DNA of 7,099 nt from Anaerolineae bacterium. Lineage in GTDB: Bacteria > Chloroflexota > Anaerolineae > Aggregatilineales > Aggregatilineaceae. Positions 6,126 to 7,099 of this stretch are shown one piece after another. Each line of letters opens with the position of its first letter. Within the stretch, counting starts at the first letter, position 1. The position numbers were made by a program, and so were the translations under genes. Below the pieces are notes generated by a model. The model searched no databases, was not told the origin of the DNA, and saw only the letters and a program-made list of their open reading frames with translations. The DNA lies in assembly GCA_016929355.1 (NCBI GenBank), contig JAFGJA010000297.1:1-7099 (forward strand), written 5' to 3'.

Positions 6126-7099
6126 GTTCGAACCTCCTGAATCAAGTTCATTAACTGTGCCATGCGCTGATCATACGTATGCTGCGCGTAAACGTGCGCA
6201 TGTCCGGCGGCGGCGATCTGCTGGCGTTCATCCTCGTGTGCCAGGTAATAAGCGACTAATTCGCGCAAATGATCGGGATCGCGGTAGGTGACGAGATGCT
6301 CACCCCCCGTAAACCATTCTTTCACACCGGGCCGATCATCTTCCGTGATCTGGAACGCGCCCACGCCGCAGACCTCGAACAGCCGCATATTGCCGCCGTA
6401 GCGCATGAAATCACCGTGCGTGTTGACCACGATCCGCGCGGCTTGCGTGATTTTCAGCATTTCCGCGCCTAGCGCTGATCCGCGATAAAATGGACGCAGC
6501 GCAGGCGGCACTTCATGCACGCTCCAGATGCCCAGATCGAAATCGTGTAAGGCTTCGAGCGCGGCGATCCGTTCGCCGTAAAGGTTGTTCGGCACGAACG
6601 TGCCCACCACGCCCACATCACACGTATACGCGGCGCGTTCCTCATCCGTGAGTTCAACCGGACGGTGAAAATCGGGATCAACCGCCGAGATCGGCAGCGC
6701 TTCGACTCGCCGCGCGCCGAGTTCGCGCCATTGAATCGCGTGGTAAAAATCGTTCGCTACCACCAGATCGTAGAGCGGTGCGGCGGCGCGTTCCACCGGA
6801 CGCGAAAACACCACCGGCGATGTGCCACAACCATAAACTAAGGTCGCATTGTGCGCGGTTTTGATTGTAGCTAATGTCTCCGGCAAAATTACGTCATTAT
6901 CGCCCGTGATCACGATTACGTCCGGTTGGTAATCGGCTGCAAACTGAATCAGGCGGCGGTTGCGCAACCGGAAATCGGGATTGAGCGTTGGTACGCGCGC
7001 CGCCAGCGCATTGACCGCGCGCCCAATGGTGAGGCGCTGTGTCATGTGTAATTGGCCGGGTTTGGTCCAGGGCCACGCGCTTTGATTGCGCCAGAAAAC
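6122..7099 (-). CDS. CgeB-like glycosyltransferase (5' end beyond window)
   Basis: A GT-B type glycosyltransferase resembling the CgeB/Glyco_trans_1_2 group; at least 325 aa are visible. The reading frame stays open for 18 codons upstream of the ATG at 7045 to the window edge, and that ATG has no ribosome binding site and lies inside the N-terminal domain, so the true start lies beyond 7099. Visible parts (numbered from that ATG): PDVIVITGDN (41-50) and DLVVANDFYHA (93-103) in the N-terminal Rossmann-like domain, CDVGVVGTFVPNN (142-154) at the second domain, and MRYGGNMRLFEVCGVGAF (214-231) followed by DDRPGVKEWF, the usual donor-side block of this family. CgeB homologues modify surface or spore polysaccharides; donor and acceptor here are unknown. 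Its stop overlaps the acyltransferase GTG start, so it belongs to that operon. Confidence 0.82.
   Translation of the reverse strand, partial: VFWRNQSAWPWTKPGQLHMTQRLTIGRAVNALAARVPTLNPDFRLRNRRLIQFAADYQPDVIVITGDNDVILPETLATIKTAHNATLVYGCGTSPVVFSRPVERAAAPLYDLVVANDFYHAIQWRELGARRVEALPISAVDPDFHRPVELTDEERAAYTCDVGVVGTFVPNNLYGERIAALEALHDFDLGIWSVHEVPPALRPFYRGSALGAEMLKITQAARIVVNTHGDFMRYGGNMRLFEVCGVGAFQITEDDRPGVKEWFTGGEHLVTYRDPDHLRELVAYYLAHEDERQQIAAAGHAHVYAQHTYDQRMAQLMNLIQEVRT
6133..6138 (-). promoter_or_regulatory. Ribosome binding site fixing the GTG start of the acyltransferase
   Basis: AGGAGG on the minus strand, fully complementary to the 16S anti-Shine-Dalgarno core, 7 nt before the GTG at 6125. It lies within the last codons of the glycosyltransferase gene and is the strongest such site in the window, arguing for high translation of the acyltransferase. 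Confidence 0.85.

Noticed and set aside
1..7099. CRISPR array, insertion sequence, toxin-antitoxin, defence or prophage system
   Set aside because: No regularly spaced repeats, transposase or integrase motifs or phage proteins are present; all long frames belong to sugar catabolism or glycan modification families.

Overview
The window reads as ordinary bacterial chromosome, with every gene on the minus strand, so transcription runs from high to low coordinates. A compound palindromic repeat (351-403) looks like the GGGCGACCC-type intergenic repeats of Chloroflexota, and an isomerase/FGGY kinase/DeoR rhamnose locus also occurs in that phylum. I infer a Chloroflexota (Anaerolineae-like) origin with moderate confidence, and nothing in the sequence proves it.

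Right part (3091-7099): a tight cistron chain. A CgeB-like glycosyltransferase (5' end cut by the window edge) overlaps a hexapeptide acyltransferase by 4 nt (GTGA). That gene overlaps a SAM-dependent methyltransferase by 1 nt (TGATG). A GH51 alpha-L-arabinofuranosidase follows after a 24-nt gap that carries its own ribosome binding site. The first three look like a glycan assembly and decoration module; the fourth is a catabolic enzyme probably carried on the same transcript.

Middle (2821-3090): a 270-nt gene-free stretch. It has two hairpins without U-tracts after the arabinofuranosidase gene, then a promoter and operator region for a DeoR-family regulator. The operator is a 3 x 10 bp tandem of AAACRAA, plus an ACTTCGT/ACGAAGT inverted repeat.

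Left part (1-2820): a L-rhamnose catabolic unit made of the DeoR-family regulator (probable RhaR), rhamnulokinase RhaB and a truncated RhaI-type L-rhamnose isomerase. The regulator has its own intrinsic terminator, whose stem contains the stop codon. Just downstream lies a near-consensus sigma70-type promoter (TTGACA-17-TATACT) for rhaB-rhaI, followed at the expected start site by a 9-mer (TTTCGTTTG) that also occurs in the regulator's own operator. This gives a coherent model: RhaR represses itself and rhaBI, and rhamnose metabolism relieves the repression. RhaI makes L-rhamnulose and RhaB makes L-rhamnulose 1-phosphate; the aldolase and transporter are not in the window. Arabinofuranosidase next to rhamnose catabolism fits use of plant pectin (rhamnogalacturonan I with arabinan side chains), but that is inference.

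I see no CRISPR array, tRNA, rRNA, insertion sequence, prophage gene or evidently new system. The most interesting features are regulatory: the shared operator, the stop-codon terminator and the folded repeat inside the rhaB-rhaI transcript.
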